From: Asticcacaulis sp. EMRT-3 | Lineage (GTDB): Bacteria; Pseudomonadota; Alphaproteobacteria; Caulobacterales; Caulobacteraceae | Length of the DNA: 64,000 nt | Assembly (NCBI RefSeq): GCF_030027245.1 | Contig: NZ_JASERT010000002.1 | Location: forward strand, 1-64,000 | Direction: 5' to 3' | Shown: positions 62,946-64,000 of the stretch, piece by piece | How positions within the stretch are numbered: the stretch's first letter is position 1 | Layout of the letters: each line of letters opens with the position of its first letter | Position numbers and translations under genes: made by a program | The notes under the pieces: model-generated | What the model was told of the DNA's origin: nothing | The model's input: the letters and a program-made list of their open reading frames with translations, nothing else | The model's database searches: none

Positions 62946-64000
62946 CTAAAAAAGCTGCTTTGATGAAGAATGGGTTCGCCATAACCGCGACGACGCCAGT
63001 TGGCGCATATACACGCTGACAGCCGCTGCATCCGGCGTGTCTTGCGCCAGGCCGACATAGCCGTCCGGGCGGATAAGATAGGCGGCGTCGCGCGCCAGAC
63101 CTTGCGCTTGCGCCGCCGCGTTCCAGCTAAATCGATGAACATCGAGGCCGAGAGCGCGGCAGGCTTCCGTGAAGGCCGCATCAGCCGCACCATAGACATG
63201 CACCTGCCAGTCAAGGGCGCCAAGCGGCGCAAAATTATCCTGATCCGCCAGCCAGGGCAGGCGGTCGCCGCCACGGATGCGGCCGGCCCTGCCTGCACTG
63301 AGCGGGCTGTCGGCATAGTGCAGACCGATCTGCGACAGCAGGCGAAAGGCGGCGTGGCGACCGGCGCTGAAGCGCGTCAACAGGTTGGTGAACAGAGGCG
63401 CCGCACCTCGCCGCACCAACTGGCCGCCCAGACCCTGGGCGATCATCGGTGTAAAGACGCGGTCGGTCGTGGCCACGAGCTTGCGGGCAAAACCGATGCG
63501 TTCCGCCTCGTAGGATTCGAGCAGGGCATCGCCTGCGCGGCCCCGCGTCACCATAGCCAGTTTCCAGCCCAGATTGATCGCGTCGCCGATACCGGTATTC
63601 ATGCCCTGACCCGCCACCGGCGAATGAACATGCGCCGCATCGCCCAGCAGAAAGGCGCGTCCGGCCCGAAAATGCCGCGCCACGCGATGATGCACGCGGT
63701 AGATCGAAAACCAGTTCAGCTCTTCAACCGTGACACCGAGAAGCGGTTCGATGTGGGGCCGGATGTCCTGCCAGCCGGGCGCGTCACGACCGGCGAGATC
63801 GGGCGGCACCAGACCGATCAGGCGCTGCATCCCCGATGAACGCACGGGCAGCAGCAGAGCCAGCATGTTTTCGCCAAGGCTCATGAACATATCGCGGCGA
63901 AAGCCGCCCTTGACGTGCACATCGGCGACGAAAAAGCGCTGATCATAGGTGCCGCCGGGGAAATCCATGTTCAGCGACCGGCGCACGGCGCTATGGGCAC
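62946..64000 (-). CDS. FAD-dependent monooxygenase, 5' truncated by window end
   Basis: This is the C-terminal part of a PheA/TfdB-type aromatic hydroxylase (PF01494). The frame is open to the window end and reads AHSAVRRSL just before the edge, the DGAHSxVR motif of the family, so the N-terminal FAD-binding half lies outside. Inside are FRAGRAFLLGDAAHVHSP, GQGMNTGIGDAINLGWKLA, a thioredoxin-like C-terminal domain and LIRPDGYVGL. The substrate is probably a phenolic compound; which one is not visible. Confidence 0.88.
   Translation of the reverse strand, partial: AHSAVRRSLNMDFPGGTYDQRFFVADVHVKGGFRRDMFMSLGENMLALLLPVRSSGMQRLIGLVPPDLAGRDAPGWQDIRPHIEPLLGVTVEELNWFSIYRVHHRVARHFRAGRAFLLGDAAHVHSPVAGQGMNTGIGDAINLGWKLAMVTRGRAGDALLESYEAERIGFARKLVATTDRVFTPMIAQGLGGQLVRRGAAPLFTNLLTRFSAGRHAAFRLLSQIGLHYADSPLSAGRAGRIRGGDRLPWLADQDNFAPLGALDWQVHVYGAADAAFTEACRALGLDVHRFSWNAAAQAQGLARDAAYLIRPDGYVGLAQDTPDAAAVSVYMRQLASSRLWRTHSSSKQLF

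Noticed and set aside
1..64000. CRISPR arrays, tRNA and rRNA genes
   Set aside because: I looked for regularly spaced repeats with unique spacers and for tRNA/rRNA signatures and found none. The only regular tandem repeat is protein-coding.

Overview
This window looks like the start of a large plasmid or chromid of an alphaproteobacterium, most plausibly a Caulobacterales member such as Asticcacaulis or a relative. The evidence is high GC and the families present; the genus is an inference. The first 490 bases form an iteron-type replication origin: six copies of a GTGTGTGATCCCCCGA-like repeat plus DnaA boxes. Next come an RPA-family initiator gene and a ParA/ribbon-helix-helix partition operon. 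A field of degenerate CTTGTCNACATGTAG-like repeats upstream of parA is a likely centromere.

Bases 3.3-16.2 kb are accessory: a secreted small ORF, an alginate-lyase-family protein, a YeiH-type anion exporter, a DUF389 membrane protein, a type II restriction-modification pair, an MHYT-PAS-PAS-GGDEF-EAL protein and a sodium:solute symporter. An IS256-family element with an 8-bp target duplication sits exactly in the short divergent spacer of the restriction-modification pair. At 16.2-19.7 kb an IS66-family element has inserted into an already frameshifted IS630-family element; both target duplications are readable.

Bases 19.9-56.4 kb are a large surface-polysaccharide locus. It makes nucleotide sugars: GDP-fucose (gmd, fcl), GDP-mannose (manC plus an AGE-family isomerase), dTDP-rhamnose (rmlABCD) and UDP-xylose (UXS). 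It carries many glycosyltransferases (two GT2-GT4 fusions, a GT4-WbsX fusion, GT61 and GT90) and exports through a Wzm/Wzt-type ABC transporter. Likely decoration genes are FkbH-like, GSCFA, WcbI-like and a methyltransferase, together with PAPS synthesis and recycling (cysD, cysNC, cysQ). The most unusual object is a 608-residue protein (22279-24105) built from nine tandem repeats of about 38 residues followed by a degenerate GT2-like tail. The same repeat recurs at the N-termini of the two upstream, translationally coupled glycosyltransferase genes.

Bases 56.4-64 kb return to housekeeping and accessory genes: an ArsR/SRPBCC pair with a clear palindromic operator, a SulP transporter, a low-affinity iron permease homologue, fdhD facing an FdhF/YdeP-type molybdoenzyme, and an FAD monooxygenase cut by the window end. 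A seventh copy of the origin iteron, identical over 18 bases to one at the origin, overlaps the 3' end of the iron-permease gene.

Several families of short intergenic repeats bordered by TAGAGC/GCTCTA are scattered through the polysaccharide region, including a 115-bp pair in opposite orientation. No tRNA, rRNA or CRISPR was seen. No flippase/polymerase (Wzx/Wzy) genes, initiating sugar-phosphate transferase or sulfotransferase was recognised.
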